Shown here piece after piece: positions 39,122 to 50,962 of a stretch of DNA of 64,000 bases. Location of the stretch: NCBI RefSeq assembly GCF_000586435.1, contig NZ_BAWH01000016.1, forward strand, positions 17,803-81,802, written 5' to 3'. Each line of letters begins with the position of its first letter. Positions within the stretch are counted from its first letter, which is position 1. The notes beneath the pieces are model-generated. The model was not told the origin of the DNA. It saw only the letters and a program-made list of their open reading frames with translations, and ran no database searches. Source of the DNA: Psychrobacter sp. JCM 18901 (lineage in GTDB: Bacteria > Pseudomonadota > Gammaproteobacteria > Pseudomonadales > Moraxellaceae). The translations under genes were made by a program, and so were the position numbers.

Positions 39122-40230
39122 TTAGGGATTATTGACAGCTTGCTGTCGTTGCAATGCCGCATAACCATCCAAACGCTTACGCTCAGTGTCATTAAATAGT
39201 TGCTGTTCAAGCTGATTGATTTGAATTTGCGCTTGGGCGGCATCGACACCTTGACTTAATAAGCGATTCTTTTGAGTTTCATACTGGGTGAAGCGTTGGT
39301 TAAAATTAGCGTCTTCTTGATCTACTTGTGCCAGCCTTTCTGCTGCTGGTGCGCCCACTAGCTCTCGGCGCATATTATATAACTCCTCGGCCGTTGCACC
39401 GCGAGCTTTCATCTGTTCAGTGCGAGTCATCAACTCGCTAATATTGGCTTGTTGCATGATATTGCTTTTAGTAGCATTCTCTGGCAATCGACTGATATAG
39501 TCCTGACGGGTAGCTTGTTTCTGTGCGTCAGACATCTGCTTATTTTGGTCAATTCTGACCATCTCTATACTATAGTTATCGTAGTCATCCTCTGCGCCAA
39601 AAAAAATGCTGTGATGGTTGGCTTATCAAAGTACTGCTGACGTAAATTAGCGATGTCTTGTTTTTGCTGAGCAACTGCGTTCAAGTCCAGCTCACCACTT
39701 TTGGTCGCCTGTAATTGCAGATTACCGTAGCGCTTTTCTATCTCAGGAAGTGCTTTAAGATAAGCAACATATTGATTAAAAATAGTGACCGCTTGGCTAG
39801 CGGCAGGCTCTGGTGTGTGATGGCGAATATAACTCTCCACACGGGCAAATATAACCGCTTCTTCTTCCTCACCTAGGGCTGATAAAAAATAATCAAACAA
39901 ACGCCGCAGACCTTCAGTGACGACTAACTGTTTATTTTCATCGATGATGATTTCACCATCAATTTGGGTGCCCTTTAATGAGCGTGGTAAATTTTCTAAT
40001 CCTGTGACAAATTGAGACTGGCTGGGTGTCATTGTCGCTTTTACGACTTGTCCCGCAGCCAACTCAGTTATCACTGACTCGCTACTCTCATTATCAGAGA
40101 CGGACGGTTTGGTTGAAGTTGAATTTACATCGTTACTAGGCTTGAACCACAAAATAACCGCCGCTGTGGCAATGATAACCACGGCGATGATAGCAATTGT
40201 TGCATAGGCTGGACGGCGGTTATTTGACAT
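39122..40230 (-). CDS. lipase-specific foldase (one apparent frameshift)
   Basis: Membrane-anchored chaperone (Lif/LipB type) that folds the lipase encoded just upstream. An N-terminal membrane anchor (residues 8-30, ATIAIIAVVIIATAAVILWF) is followed by a Ser/Thr linker. The foldase domain has LPRSLKGTQIDGEI, GLRRLFDYFLSALGEE (the RxxFDY motif needed for activity) and a helical C-terminus. At an A8 run (39599-39606) the frame must change to give TAFFGAEDDYDNYSIEMVR. With 6 bases the length is 368. It follows the lipase gene by 46 bases. Confidence 0.88.
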
Positions 40231-40276
40231 AAACGATATTTCTCAATCAATGAACATTCTTGTTTTGTAGTTCAGC

Positions 40277-41353
40277 TTATAGGTTGGCGTTTTTCAGACG
40301 GTTTACCTGGGTACGATAGATAGATTTTGGCTCAGACTCTCCCCATGCCGTCAGACCCAAGACTTGATCAGCGGAATCCAAATGGTTCATTCTATAATTA
40401 TCACGAATCACATAGCCAAGACGACTTGAGCAAGCAGATACCAATCCATCATTAGACTCACCTGCAAACGGTACGCCCGTCGCGGCCAATAGGTAATCGC
40501 TAGGGTCAAGTGCACTCGTTATTTGCCCAACACCACTAAACGAATAGTATTTGATGCCATTGACCGCCGTACTAGTCGGTTGACCACAGTAGTTTTTGGG
40601 CATTGCTGCAGGAAATTTGGCATTGAACTTAGCAGCACCATCGGTCGATAGAGCCACGAGCGCTTGCCAGCCATCTTGTTGTTGAATTTGATTGAAACTT
40701 ATACCAGAACCAATATCTGTAAAGCCACCAATCAGATTAAACACGCCTGATACTAGCTGGGTGGTGACATTAGATGGCTGTCCAGAAGTATTATTTGGCT
40801 CAAGGACATCTTTAACAAAATCAGCGGTTTTTGATCCTTGCTCTGGACTTGATACCGCGGTTACTGAAGCCACGTACTTTGGCGCGACGCCAGCGACATA
40901 ACGGATATCTATACCGCCCTGACTGTGTCCAAACAAATTGACTTTAGATTCACCTGAAATCGCGGCAATGGTCTTGACCTGTTGTAGCAGTTGCTCACCT
41001 CGAACTTCGCTGTTATTGACCGCTGACGTTTTGGTGGTATATACCTCTGAGCCACCTTTCATCAAGTCTTCTGGAATACCGTTGAAATAATCAATGACTC
41101 CAAATAGCGTTGTGAAGCCGCCAAGCCCGTGTGCTAAGACGACCGGATATTGAGTTTTAGTGTAACTAGAAGTGAAATATTTACTGTCCACCAACTTGCA
41201 ACCGTTAGCATTGGCACAATTATAGTATTGTCCTGCAGCTTGAGCAGAAGTGGTTTGCATGGTCATTAGAAGCACACCAGCACTGATTGAACCCAGTATT
41301 GGTAACAATGTCTTTGGTGTGAGAGCTGCACGAATGTACAAAGAAAGCGTCAT
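40277..41353 (-). CDS. secreted triacylglycerol lipase, family I
   Basis: Exported alpha/beta hydrolase that cleaves triacylglycerols. I start at MTLSLYIRAALT (GGA nine bases upstream); the open frame extends 15 codons further from a TTG. The signal peptide ends near TSAQAAG. Catalytic serine in GHSQGG, aspartate in ESNDGLV and histidine in NHLDSADQV. The oxyanion-loop sequence VLAHGLGGF is typical of Pseudomonas/Burkholderia family I.1-I.2 lipases, which need a foldase; one is encoded immediately downstream. Two cysteines (CGQP, SACSS) could make the family disulphide. The frame is intact. Confidence 0.92.
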   Translation of the reverse strand: MTLSLYIRAALTPKTLLPILGSISAGVLLMTMQTTSAQAAGQYYNCANANGCKLVDSKYFTSSYTKTQYPVVLAHGLGGFTTLFGVIDYFNGIPEDLMKGGSEVYTTKTSAVNNSEVRGEQLLQQVKTIAAISGESKVNLFGHSQGGIDIRYVAGVAPKYVASVTAVSSPEQGSKTADFVKDVLEPNNTSGQPSNVTTQLVSGVFNLIGGFTDIGSGISFNQIQQQDGWQALVALSTDGAAKFNAKFPAAMPKNYCGQPTSTAVNGIKYYSFSGVGQITSALDPSDYLLAATGVPFAGESNDGLVSACSSRLGYVIRDNYRMNHLDSADQVLGLTAWGESEPKSIYRTQVNRLKNANL

Positions 41354-41648
41354 AACAACATCCTTGTTATCATTGATTTGGTTATTTTTACTGCACAACT
41401 ACAGTAAAAATTGCTGCTAATTCCGTTAGCAGGCAAAATTACATTACTTATATATCCTGCAACATTCAACTAATTTGTCAAAATATGAATATATTAGTCT
41501 GACTAATGAGTCATATAAGCCCTTACCAAGCTGTAAAGCAATTATTTTCAATGATAATGATAGGTACACTATCACTTAACGTAAAAGTGTCACTAGTACG
41601 TTTATGGTATAATCTATCTACAATGAACCCATAATTATAAGATATACG

Positions 41649-42465
41649 ATGATGACTAAAAAAATCCCTTATCCAGTCTCCAGAAGCCATAGAAAAAAAT
41701 GCGTGTGGCCGGTAAACTCGCTAGTGATGTCCTTGTCATGCTCGACGAGCATGTCAAAGTGGGCGTCAGTACCGAAGCACTTAATCAGATTGCCCATGAC
41801 TATATTGTTAATGTGCAGCAGGCTATCCCTGCCCCACTTAATTATAATGGTTTTCCGAAATCTATCTGTACCTCAGTCAACCATGTTGTCTGTCACGGTA
41901 TCCCAACTGAAAGCAAGCTGCTGAAAGATGGTGATATTATCAACATCGACGTGACTGTCATTAAAGACGGTTACTATGGCGATACCTCAAAAATGTGGAT
42001 CGTCGGCAACGGCTCTATCATGGCACAGCGTATTTGCAAAGTGGCACAAGACGCCCTTTACGCAGGTATGAGCGTGGTCAAAAACGGTGCACGCCTAGGT
42101 GATGTCGGCGCTGCTATTCAGGCCGTTGTCGAGCCTGAGCGCTTTAGTATCGTTCGCGAGTTCTGTGGTCATGGTATCAGTGATGAATTCCACCATGAGC
42201 CACAAGTCATGCACTATGGCAAAAAGGCACTGGTTTTGAGCTAAAAACAGGTATGACGTTTACCATCGAGCCTATGATTAACCAAGGCACGTGGCAGACT
42301 AAGATTTTGCCAGATGAGTGGACGGCGATTACTAAAGACCGCAAATTGTCTGCTCAATGGGAGCACACCATGGTCGTAACAGACAATGGCTGTGAGGTAT
42401 TTACTACTCGCCCCGAAGAAGATTTAAGTTTTTTTGACGCAGTAGTACAATCAAAGATCGCTTAG
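41649..42465 (+). CDS. map: methionine aminopeptidase type I (three apparent frameshifts)
   Basis: Removes the initiator methionine from new proteins. Restored length is 271 residues. The frame needs one base fewer at A7 runs 41658-41664 and 41693-41699, giving MMTKKSLIQSPEAIEKMRVAGK, and one more G near 42236, giving KKGTGFELKTGMTFTIEP. Metal ligands are visible: Asp in DIINIDVTVIKDGYYGDTSK, His in CGHGI, Glu in TIEPM and Glu in WEHT. As map is essential, three real shifts are implausible. It is followed by glnD across a mobile-like repeat. Confidence 0.92.
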
Positions 42466-42478
42466 GCGGTCTTTTTTT
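42453..42478 (+). terminator. terminator overlapping the end of map
   Basis: AGATCGC and GCGGTCT form a 7-base stem (one G-T pair) around TTAG, followed by T7. The stem includes the last codons and stop of map. Confidence 0.8.
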
Positions 42479-42488
42479 GGTCTTTAAT

Positions 42489-42771
42489 TAGGGCGTGTTT
42501 GATATTCAACCATGGCACTGACAGAGACTATTTTTTAGACAGTTCGACGTTAAAAATAGTAAGTTTAGCCATTCTAACCGTCGATTTTTAACAATGAAAT
42601 GGCAAAAAAAATAGCCCTGTCTCCTTCTACTAATATTGGAGCTGAGGCTAAAACTGCCCCATACTGCGTTGTAAACCTAGTTAAGGCACAAGCATTACCG
42701 TCGTTTTACGCCTTGTCTAAAACAGTTTTAGCAATCAGCAGTGCCTATTTGTGAATATCAAACACGCCCTA
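42489..42771. mobile_element. MITE-like element with perfect 20-bp terminal inverted repeats
   Basis: Both ends carry TAGGGCGTGTTTGATATTCA as exact inverted copies, 283 bases end to end. There is no open frame of 60 codons inside, so it cannot move by itself. The outermost TA could be a target duplication, as made by IS630/Tc1-type transposases; the parent is not identified. It lies between map and glnD, leaving both intact. Smaller inverted-repeat units at 53650 and 5591 have similar ends. Confidence 0.72.
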
Positions 42772-42964
42772 GTCCATATTGAGTATTGTGCTTATAGGCG
42801 CTTTGTCTTTATACTCAGATGACCTGATAACTTCTATTGATATATTTATCAGCACCTTTATTGATAATTGCTATTCGTGACTTTTATTAGCCATCAGTAC
42901 ATTAGATGCCCAATAGCGCTCAGCTCAAACGTTCTATTTCTAAACTCTTAACTGGATAACACTC

Positions 42965-45723
42965 ATGTTTAATTGTGATATCGCCTCTGTTGATTTGACG
43001 CCTTTACCGATACTACCAAGTGAGGTGGCGACAGACTCATCCCCACTATCAGCCAAAAATGTGACAGACAAGAATCTACTTGGCATTCCTGAATGGTTGG
43101 CCCAGATCAACGACGATATCAGCCGCTCACTAGAACGCGGCACCAATATTCGCCAACTGGTTGCAGCACGCGCTTGCGCTATCGACAGCCTATTGATTGC
43201 ATTATTCAAATGGTTTGAGTTGGATAAAACTGATTTGGCATTTTTTTGCGACTGGTGGCTACGGGCGCGGTGAACTATCGCTCTACTCAGACATCGATAT
43301 TTTGCTCCTGGCTCCTGGTGAAATAGGTACTGATGCCAGTAGTAAAATCGACAAACTGGTCGCTCTACTATGGGATATAGGACTAGAGCCTGCGCTCTCT
43401 GTACGTAGTGTCAATGATGCGCTAGAGGCCGCGCTTGATCATACGATTGCCAGTGCTCAGCTAGAGGCTCGACTCCTAATTGGTAATGAAGCATTGCAAG
43501 ACATGCCCGCTCAAATCGTCAATAAACAGTGGTCTCCGCGCGCATTTTTTTGATGTGAAAATGGAAGAGTCCAAAGCGCGTTACTTGCAGCACAATGCCA
43601 CCGAGTACAACCTTGAGCCCAATATCAAAACAGCGCCAGGTGGGCTACGTGATATCCATATCATCGGCTGGGTCACTAAGCGTTATTTTCGCGTGAGCAA
43701 GCTATATGATTTAGTGCAACAGAACTTTTTTGACCGAAAAAGAATTTGATGAGTTAAGTTTTGCCGAAGGCTACTTATGCAAATTCGTCATTACTTACAT
43801 GTACTGACGGGCCGTAATGAAAACAAGCTGTTGTTCGATTATCAACGCGAGATTGCTCAGCTAATGGGCTACGAGACCCAGCCTGATGACCAGCCTAATG
43901 CTGCGGTCGAACGGTTTATGCGTGACTATTATCGCTGTGCGATGCAGATATCAACACTGTCTGAGATGCTGACCAATCATTATTATGAAACGATCATAGA
44001 GCCGCAGCTGCCTGACGATGAACGGCCAAAAAAACAGCCTATAAATGCACGATTCAACCGTATTGGCAACCAGATTGCCATCGCCCATCATCGAGTGTTT
44101 GCACAGCACCCTGAGTCTATCTTAGAGATGTTTTTATTGATGGGTCAGCATGGCATCGATAAAGTTCGCACCCATACTTTGCGCGCACTCAAAATTGCCG
44201 CACGCGGCATCGATCAGATATATAGAGACAACCCTACGCACAAAGCGTTGTTTTTATCGAATTTAAAAGAACAAAACTACCTGTTTCATCGTCTACGTAC
44301 CATGAATCGCTATGGGGTATTGGGTAACTATATTCCTGCGTTTGCGCAAGTTACTGGCCTTATGCAATATGACTTGTTCCATCGTTATACGGTAGACGCG
44401 CATACTTTATTTTTAATTAGAATCTTGCATCGATTTACAGATCCAACCTTCCATGAAGAGTTCCCTCTAGTCAGCTCTATCTTTCAGCGTATCGAGCGTA
44501 AAGAGATTTTGGTGCTGGCAGCGATGTTCCATGATATTGCTAAAGGCCGTGGCGGTGACCATAGTGAACTTGGTCAAACCGAATCGATTGAGTTTTGCTT
44601 ATCGCATGGTATGAGCTTGGCGGATGCAAACTTAGTAGGCTGGCTCACACGCTATCACCTTCTCATGTCGATTACTGCACAGAAAAAAAGATATCTCAGA
44701 CCCTGAAGTAGTCACTATTTTCTCTGATCTCATTGGTAATGTGACTCATCTAAACCATCTATATGTACTGACGGTGGCTGATATGAATGCGACCAACCCA
44801 CAGCTATGGAACAGCTGGCGGGCGACTCTCATGAAACAGCTATACTCACAAACGCGGCGCATCTTGCGCGCTGATATCGATGCGCCCACCAATCGTCAAG
44901 ATATGATTAGCGCCACACGCAAGCAAACGTTGACGATGCTAGATAATGTCAATAACCAACATATGAACCGCGATGAAGTATTGCGTCTATGGGATGACTT
45001 GGGCGATGAGTATTTCTTGCGAGAGATTGCAGAAGATATCTTATGGCATACTGAAGCTATTTTAAATCACCCACCAATTGGATTGGCTTCTAATGCTGAC
45101 AGTCCACCATTGGTCGTTTTGCGTGAGCATCGCGAATTGGCGCTTGATGCGGTACAGGTCTTTGTTTACACCCAAGATCAGATGAACCTGTTTGCCGTTA
45201 CCATGGCAGTATTTGATCAGATGAATCTCGACGTTTTAGATGCACGCATTATCACAGCGACCCGTGACTTTGCTTTGGATTCTTATGTATTGCTAGATCC
45301 TAGTGGCACATTGTTGTTGATGAAGACAGTCAACAAGAGCTAAAACAACGCTTAATTGACTCATTCAAAGACCCTACTGTACTTAAACTGACGAACAAGC
45401 GTATGCCGCGTCAGTTAAAACACTTTGAAGTAAAAACGGTGATTAACTTCGAGTTCAATGAAGCATCAGACCAGCACATCATGAGCTTAGAAACGCTTGA
45501 TCAGCCGGGGCTATTGGCGCGAGTTGGACAAGTGTTTTTGCAAGAGCAAATCGAAGTTCATGCTGCGCGTATTACTACTCTAGGTGAGCGTGCTGAGGAT
45601 ATGTTTTATATCAGTGATCAAAACGACAAGCCACTCTCACCTGATAGACTTGAAGCATTAAAGGCAGCACTATTAGCGAGTCTTACCGTTCAGAAAGACA
45701 ATAACAGCTTAGCTTATAGTTGA
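42965..45723 (+). CDS. glnD: [protein-PII] uridylyltransferase/uridylyl-removing enzyme (six apparent frameshifts)
   Basis: Nitrogen-status sensor that uridylylates and deuridylylates PII. About 918 residues after joining. Order: nucleotidyltransferase domain with [19 protein letters not shown], the linking helical domain ([18 protein letters not shown]), HD domain ([17 protein letters not shown]) and two C-terminal ACT domains ([33 protein letters not shown]). Breaks: one extra base at 43241-43247, 43545-43551, 43726-43731 and 44683-44689; one missing near 43778 and 45319. The map-glnD-dapC order is common in proteobacteria. Confidence 0.93.
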
Positions 45724-45784
45724 GGGGAGTTAAATAGCTATTTTTAGATAGTTATAAGCTTTAGAAACTTATTTGGTAGGTATT

Positions 45785-45814
45785 ATAAAAGCACGTTTTA
45801 GGACGTGCTTTTAT
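45785..45814. terminator. terminator behind glnD
   Basis: AAAGCACG and CGTGCTTT form an 8-base stem followed by a T-rich tract on both sides. It can serve glnD and the convergent gene on the other strand. Confidence 0.7.
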
Positions 45815-45827
45815 TTGTCATGGGCTT

Positions 45828-46500
45828 CTATAGCGTACTTCTATAAGTTATCTCGCTAGCATGTTCATTCAGTTCATCATCAGCAAGCTCTGGCGGCAAA
45901 ACACCTACTTCAGGTGGTTGCTGCTCCATGATTAATCGTCCAGCGTCGACTTCTTTTTGTAGCAGACATTGCAAGCTTGCTAGGTGAAACTGTCCGTCTA
46001 GATAATCATCTAACGCTTCCAAAGAGATAGGCGACTTGGCATGTACATCAGGATACAGGCTATCCTCTGCCAGAATAATCATCTCATTGAGCGCCTCTTC
46101 GCGCATTAGCTCGTCGTTGTCTATTTTGCGCTGGAGTTTGTTTTCCAATTGGCCTTTAGCAGCAAGTGCACTGACAAAAAAATATGGTCTGTATCACAAA
46201 TAAAGAGACGTATTGCCATAGCGGTAATGAAATACCAAATATATTATTGAGCAGCATCAAGGCCATTGCCACTACTACGTAGCCGACCAATTGCCATAAT
46301 AGCCACATAATGAGGCTGTTTTCACCATACCAGAACATTTTCTTTTCTTGACGTTCGATCAGTTGTTGGCGCGCTTGCCACCAGCTCTGTTCACGCTCTT
46401 TGAGCAGCTTATACAGGTTCGAGCGCTGCAAACTGTTATCAAGTTTTTCATTATTGATATCTTTAGCGATGAGATCATCATTATTTAGCACACTAGACAT
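45828..46500 (-). CDS. membrane protein of unknown function (one apparent frameshift)
   Basis: About 223 residues after removing one base at the A7 run 46176-46182. The N-terminal 55 residues are hydrophilic and charged (LLKEREQSWWQARQQLIERQ). Two membrane segments follow at about 60-85 and 92-112 (IMWLLWQLVGYVVVAMALML). The C-terminal half is acidic and cytoplasm-like, with QLENKLQRKIDNDELMREE, possibly coiled. I recognise no family. It lies between glnD and dapC on the opposite strand. Confidence 0.7.
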
Positions 46501-46762
46501 ATCAAACTATCCTTAAAACGATCTACCACGTTTGTGATGTAGTCATTTTTTTATATTGTTATAGGTTATAAATTATGAAAGGTTCAAAAGACTTTTGAGC
46601 GACTACCTATTTGGTAGTCATACAATAAAAAGCTTACGCTTGGTAAATGCCTATTCACGATATAAGAAGAAAAGGACAAAAAATTAGAGAAGTGCTACAC
46701 TGCTCTAATGTAAATTTTCTTTATAACTTTATTATTAATTGTCTATTATAGTTATCACACTT

Positions 46763-47991
46763 ATGAATCACAACTTAAAGCATCTACATCCTTATCCATT
46801 CGCCAAGATGGCAACATTACTTGCCGATAGCAAGCCTGCCAACGGTTACAGTGAAATAAAGCTCGGTATCGGTGAGCCAAAACATGAGCCCTCTGCATTT
46901 GTGCTGGACGTCCTACGCGAAAACTTGGACAAAATAAGTCGTTATCCGACTACAAACGGTATGTTTGAGCTGCGCCAAACCATCGCCCACTGGTTAGAGA
47001 AACGGTTTTTTCTAAATCACGTTGATGCCAATACTCAAGTATTACCAGTAATGGGCACACGTGAAGCGATTTTTAGCTTTGTACAAGCGGTCGTTGATCA
47101 TGATGTAGCTGACAAAGAGAGCAATTCTTTAGCGTCTGATACATCGCCTACGGTTATCATGCCCAACCCGTTTTATCAGATATATGAAGGCGCAGCGATA
47201 CTGGCACAGGCAACGCCTTACTTTGTCCCTTGTACATCAGATAATGGCTATAAAGGTGACTATCGCGCGGTGCCAAAAGACGTTTGGATGCGTACGCAGC
47301 TATTGTTTGTCTGTAGTCCAAACAATCCAACAGGCGCCGTCATGACAATGGATGACTGGGAATACCTTATTCGTCTGTCAGATCAGTACGGTTTTATTAT
47401 TGCCAGTGACGAGTGTTATAGCGAGCTGTATTTTGATACAGCTCCGATTGGATTGCTCCAAGCCTGTGCGGCCCTTGGTCGCCGTGATTTCAAAAACTGT
47501 ATCGTGTTCCACTCTCTATCCAAACGTTCAAACCTACCGGGTTTGCGCTCTGGATTTGTGGCCGGTGATGCCAAAATTTTGCAGGCTTATTTGCAATATC
47601 GTACTTACCAAGGTTGTGCGATGCCGATACCACATCAGCTCGCCTCTATCGCTGCGTGGCAAGACGAAAAACACGTCGCTCATAATCGCGCGCTATACCA
47701 AGAAAAGTTTGCCCTATGGATGTCTGAGCTTGGGGAATTGCTAGAGTTACGTATGCTGATGCTGGGTTTTACTTTTGGGTCAAAGTGCCTGAGCAGTTCG
47801 ATGGTGATGATGAAATCTTTGTCAAAGCGCTGTATGAGCAAGCCAATATTCATGCATTGGCAGGACGTTATTTGTCACGTGAAGTTGATGGTCATAATCC
47901 TGGACAAGGTTATGTGCGTATCGCTTTGGTCGCGAGTGTCGATGAGAGCCGAGAAGCAATCAGTCGTATCCGCAAATTATTAGGTGCTTAA
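46763..47991 (+). CDS. dapC: succinyldiaminopimelate transaminase, PLP fold type I (one apparent frameshift)
   Basis: Aminotransferase of the succinylase branch of lysine/peptidoglycan biosynthesis. About 409 residues. N-terminal KLGIGEPKHEPSAFV, the PLP-contact CSPNNPTGAVM, SDECYSELYF, and the Schiff-base lysine in HSLSKRSNLPGLRSGF. One base is missing near 47756, after which the frame continues PDAGFYFWVKVPEQFDGDDE to the end. I prefer the ATG (MNHNLKHLHPYPF) to a TTG eight codons earlier. Position next to glnD supports DapC over other class I aminotransferases. Confidence 0.88.
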
Positions 47992-48038
47992 AGCTAATTA
48001 GAAAAATCTAATGTAGCTGGAATAAATGTCGCAGTAGC

Positions 48039-48090
48039 AAAAAGCCTCCAATAACCCTATTTATATTGTGGTTATTGGAGGCTTTCTGGT
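48039..48090. terminator. terminator behind dapC
   Basis: AAAGCCTCCAATAAC and its complement form a 15-base stem around a 15-base loop, with short A and T tracts. Confidence 0.8.
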
Positions 48091-48144
48091 TTATTAATGC
48101 TATAGTAAAGCCTCTACCGAAAATATGCCATCAAGGATGATGCC

Positions 48145-50129
48145 ATGCCCCATCTTGATTTTAGCCAACCGCCTTTCGATGTATTGAGCTTAGCCGAGCG
48201 TCAAAGCATTAGAAAAAAACACCCAAATACGCTACCTTGCTAAAAGCGAGAGCTTGCCTGCAGAAGAGCTGCAATGTCTGTATGTGGTCATCAAAGGACA
48301 GATTGAGCAGTCACTAGATTGTGAATTTGTCGCGTCCTATGTCGGTAGCAATCACGCTGACGGTCTGAACAATAATGATTGGTTTGATAGTCGCCGCCTG
48401 CCTGAATCACTTACCAAGGACAATCAGTTAGAGCCTGAAAGTACACCTATACAACCCTATCAGTTCCGAGCCAGTGAAGAGACGTTACTGCTCCAAGTCG
48501 CTGGTGATGCTATCGATAAAATCAGCGCGCAAAATCATCTGGTACGCCAAATGCTATCAGACAAACTGCCTGAACGATTAAAAGCATTGCGCCAACGACG
48601 TCATAACAAAACGCTAGATCCTGCAAGCTATACCAACCAACAAGAAGTACAGCAAATCATGCTGCAACCAGTGATAAATGTTCATCTGTTACCAGTGCAT
48701 ATCGTCGATGCCAATAGCAGCTTGTACGAAGCGGCCCGTATCATGACCAAAGCTGGATTAAAACATGTGCTGGTCAGACCGATACATAGCTTAGAGGGTT
48801 TAAATGATGTAAATAGTTCAAATGATTTAGATAGCTCACAAACAGCGCAACTTGAGACAAGATTACTCTTAGGGATTTTGACCGATACTGATATTTGTCG
48901 CGCGGTAAGTGATAAACAAGATCCTGCTACTACTCCTTGCCAGCGCTATGCTAATTTTAATCTGCGTACGATCAAAGCCAGTGATGAGATTAGCGATGCG
49001 CTGCTGACCATGACTCGCTACCGGATTCATAGACTACCAGTCATTGATAAGAGTGGCGATGTCGTTGGTGTGCTTGGGCAAAGCGATATGCTCGCTCACA
49101 TTGGTCATCACTCACAGCTCATTAGTATTCAAATCGAACAGGCGCAGGACTTATCAGCTAGATACCGCTGTTGAGCTGATCGGCCGCTATATTCGGGCAC
49201 AGCATCACAATGGTGTCAAAATCGGCAATATCAGTCGTATGGTACAGACGCTAAATGCGCAAGTATTTACCAAACTCTGGCAGCTGATCGTACCTGATGA
49301 AGTGATGGCCAATACCTGCCTTATCGTTATGGGTTCAGAAGGGCGCGGTGAGCAAATCATGCGTACCGATCAAGACAATGCGCTCATCATTCGCGATGGC
49401 TATACACACCCTGACCTAGCACAGTTCGCTGATACTTTTAATAGCTATTTAGCAACGCTTGGCTACCCACTGTGTGATGGTAATATTATGATGACCAATC
49501 CTATGTGGCGACAACCGCTCAAGCCATTCACTGCACAAATTAACCTATGGTTTAGAAATTCAGATCCAATGCATGGTATTTACTTGTCTGCGATATTAGA
49601 TGCTGAATACGTCTGTGGCGATGAGTCACTGCTTACTCAAGTACGTCAGCATTTAAAGCTTGCTCATCAACAAGCAGATCCTATGTTTGTCAGGCAGTTT
49701 GCGCGGGCAGCGCTACAGTTTGGCGATGTTAATCAATGGTGGCAAAAGTTTGTCCCTTTACTAGGCGGCAAATCAGCATCATCTGATATTGACCTAAAAA
49801 AAGCCGGTATCTTTCCCTTGGTTCATGGCATCCGCACTTTAGCATTAGAAAACAATGTGCTCGACGTGCCTAGTACCAAGCGCGTTTAAAGGCATTGGTG
49901 CAGATTAATGCTATGACTCAAGAACGCGCCGATACTTTGCTTGAAGCCTTAGAGTTTTTTTATGGCTCAACGCTTATCTGTGGCGATCTCAACCGATGAT
50001 AAGCATGCACGGCAAGTGGATCCAACGACTTTGACTGCACTTGAACGTGACCTGCTAAAAGAGTGTCTAGCCGTAGTCAAAAGCTTTAAGAATCAATTGC
50101 GTCAACACTATCAACTAGAAATCGCATAA
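48145..50129 (+). CDS. cNMP-binding/CBS/DUF294 nucleotidyltransferase-like protein (four apparent frameshifts)
   Basis: About 660 residues. N-terminal cyclic-nucleotide-binding-like domain (to about 150), a CBS pair (about 180-320, with AARIMTKAGLKHVLV and TMTRYRIHRLPVID), the DUF294 nucleotidyltransferase domain with MGSEGRGEQIMRTDQDNAL, and a helical C-terminal substrate-domain. Related proteins are called signal transduction or GlnD-like proteins; the substrate is unknown. The start is ATG with AAGGA upstream. Breaks: A7 48213-48219, one base too many near 49155, one missing near 49876, T7 49955-49961. The exonuclease gene follows 82 bases later, a recurring pairing. Confidence 0.85.
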
Positions 50130-50211
50130 ATGTGGCAGTCTTAACACAGAGGCTTAATAAATACAGAAAAGTCTCAAGTATAAAAATAGCATATATGGAT
50201 GAACGACTAAT

Positions 50212-50817
50212 ATGAGCTGGTTACAGCAGTTATCTTGCGCTTGGCAAAAGACGCAATTACAGCGTCCAGAGCTTGCCTCAATGTTTACGACACCTTCGGC
50301 TGAGCAGTGGGTAGCGATTGACTGCGAAATGACAGGATTGAACCCCAAGAAGCATCACCTGCTGTCTGTAGCAGCGATACATATTAATGGCAATATCATC
50401 GACACGGGTAATGGCATGCATTTAGTTTGCAGACCTCCTGTCATGCCAGACCGCGACACTATTGTCATTCATGGCTTGCGTACCGCCGATGTTGAACATG
50501 GCATGAGTTACGATGACATGTTGGCACTACTACTACCATTCATAGGTAATCGACCAATCGTTGGATTCTGCACACAGCTAGACATGGCTTTTTTAAATCC
50601 ATTGGTCAAACGCTATATGGGAACCTCGCTACCAAACGAAGTCATAGACTTGCGGCACCTGTACAGTCGGCGTATCAGTGGTCACACACAAGGGCTTTCT
50701 GGACAAGCCCAACATCTAAATCGCATATTAGCCCATTACAATATTCCTGAACTGGGCGCGCATGATGCTTATAACGATGCTGTCATGACGGCGATGGCTT
50801 TTTTGCATGTGCGTTAG
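50212..50817 (+). CDS. DnaQ-like 3'-5' exonuclease
   Basis: 201 residues of the DEDDh superfamily. ExoI is IDCEMTGL (Asp and Glu metal ligands), ExoII is GFCTQLDMAFL, and ExoIII is HDAYNDAVMT with the catalytic histidine. A short N-terminal helix precedes the domain. There is no polymerase or other domain, so it is a free-standing proofreading or processing nuclease. Co-directional with and close to the CBS/DUF294 gene, so probably one operon. The frame is intact. Confidence 0.9.
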   Translation: MSWLQQLSCAWQKTQLQRPELASMFTTPSAEQWVAIDCEMTGLNPKKHHLLSVAAIHINGNIIDTGNGMHLVCRPPVMPDRDTIVIHGLRTADVEHGMSYDDMLALLLPFIGNRPIVGFCTQLDMAFLNPLVKRYMGTSLPNEVIDLRHLYSRRISGHTQGLSGQAQHLNRILAHYNIPELGAHDAYNDAVMTAMAFLHVR

Positions 50818-50962
50818 CAGCAAGTCATGCTCTCAGTTCAATCGATAGTTAGAGTTAGTTATCTAAATAAGGGCGTTGTTATTGCTAAAATTGTACTGCT
50901 GACATCGTGTGCGAAAACAGCAACTCATGTTACCATAGGCTGTTTTTGCCACCTGATGAAAG

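Noticed and set aside
41540..41575. Fur-box-like AATGATAATGATA upstream of map
   Set aside because: Only half of the palindrome matches, and iron control of map would be odd; A+T-rich sequence gives such matches by chance.
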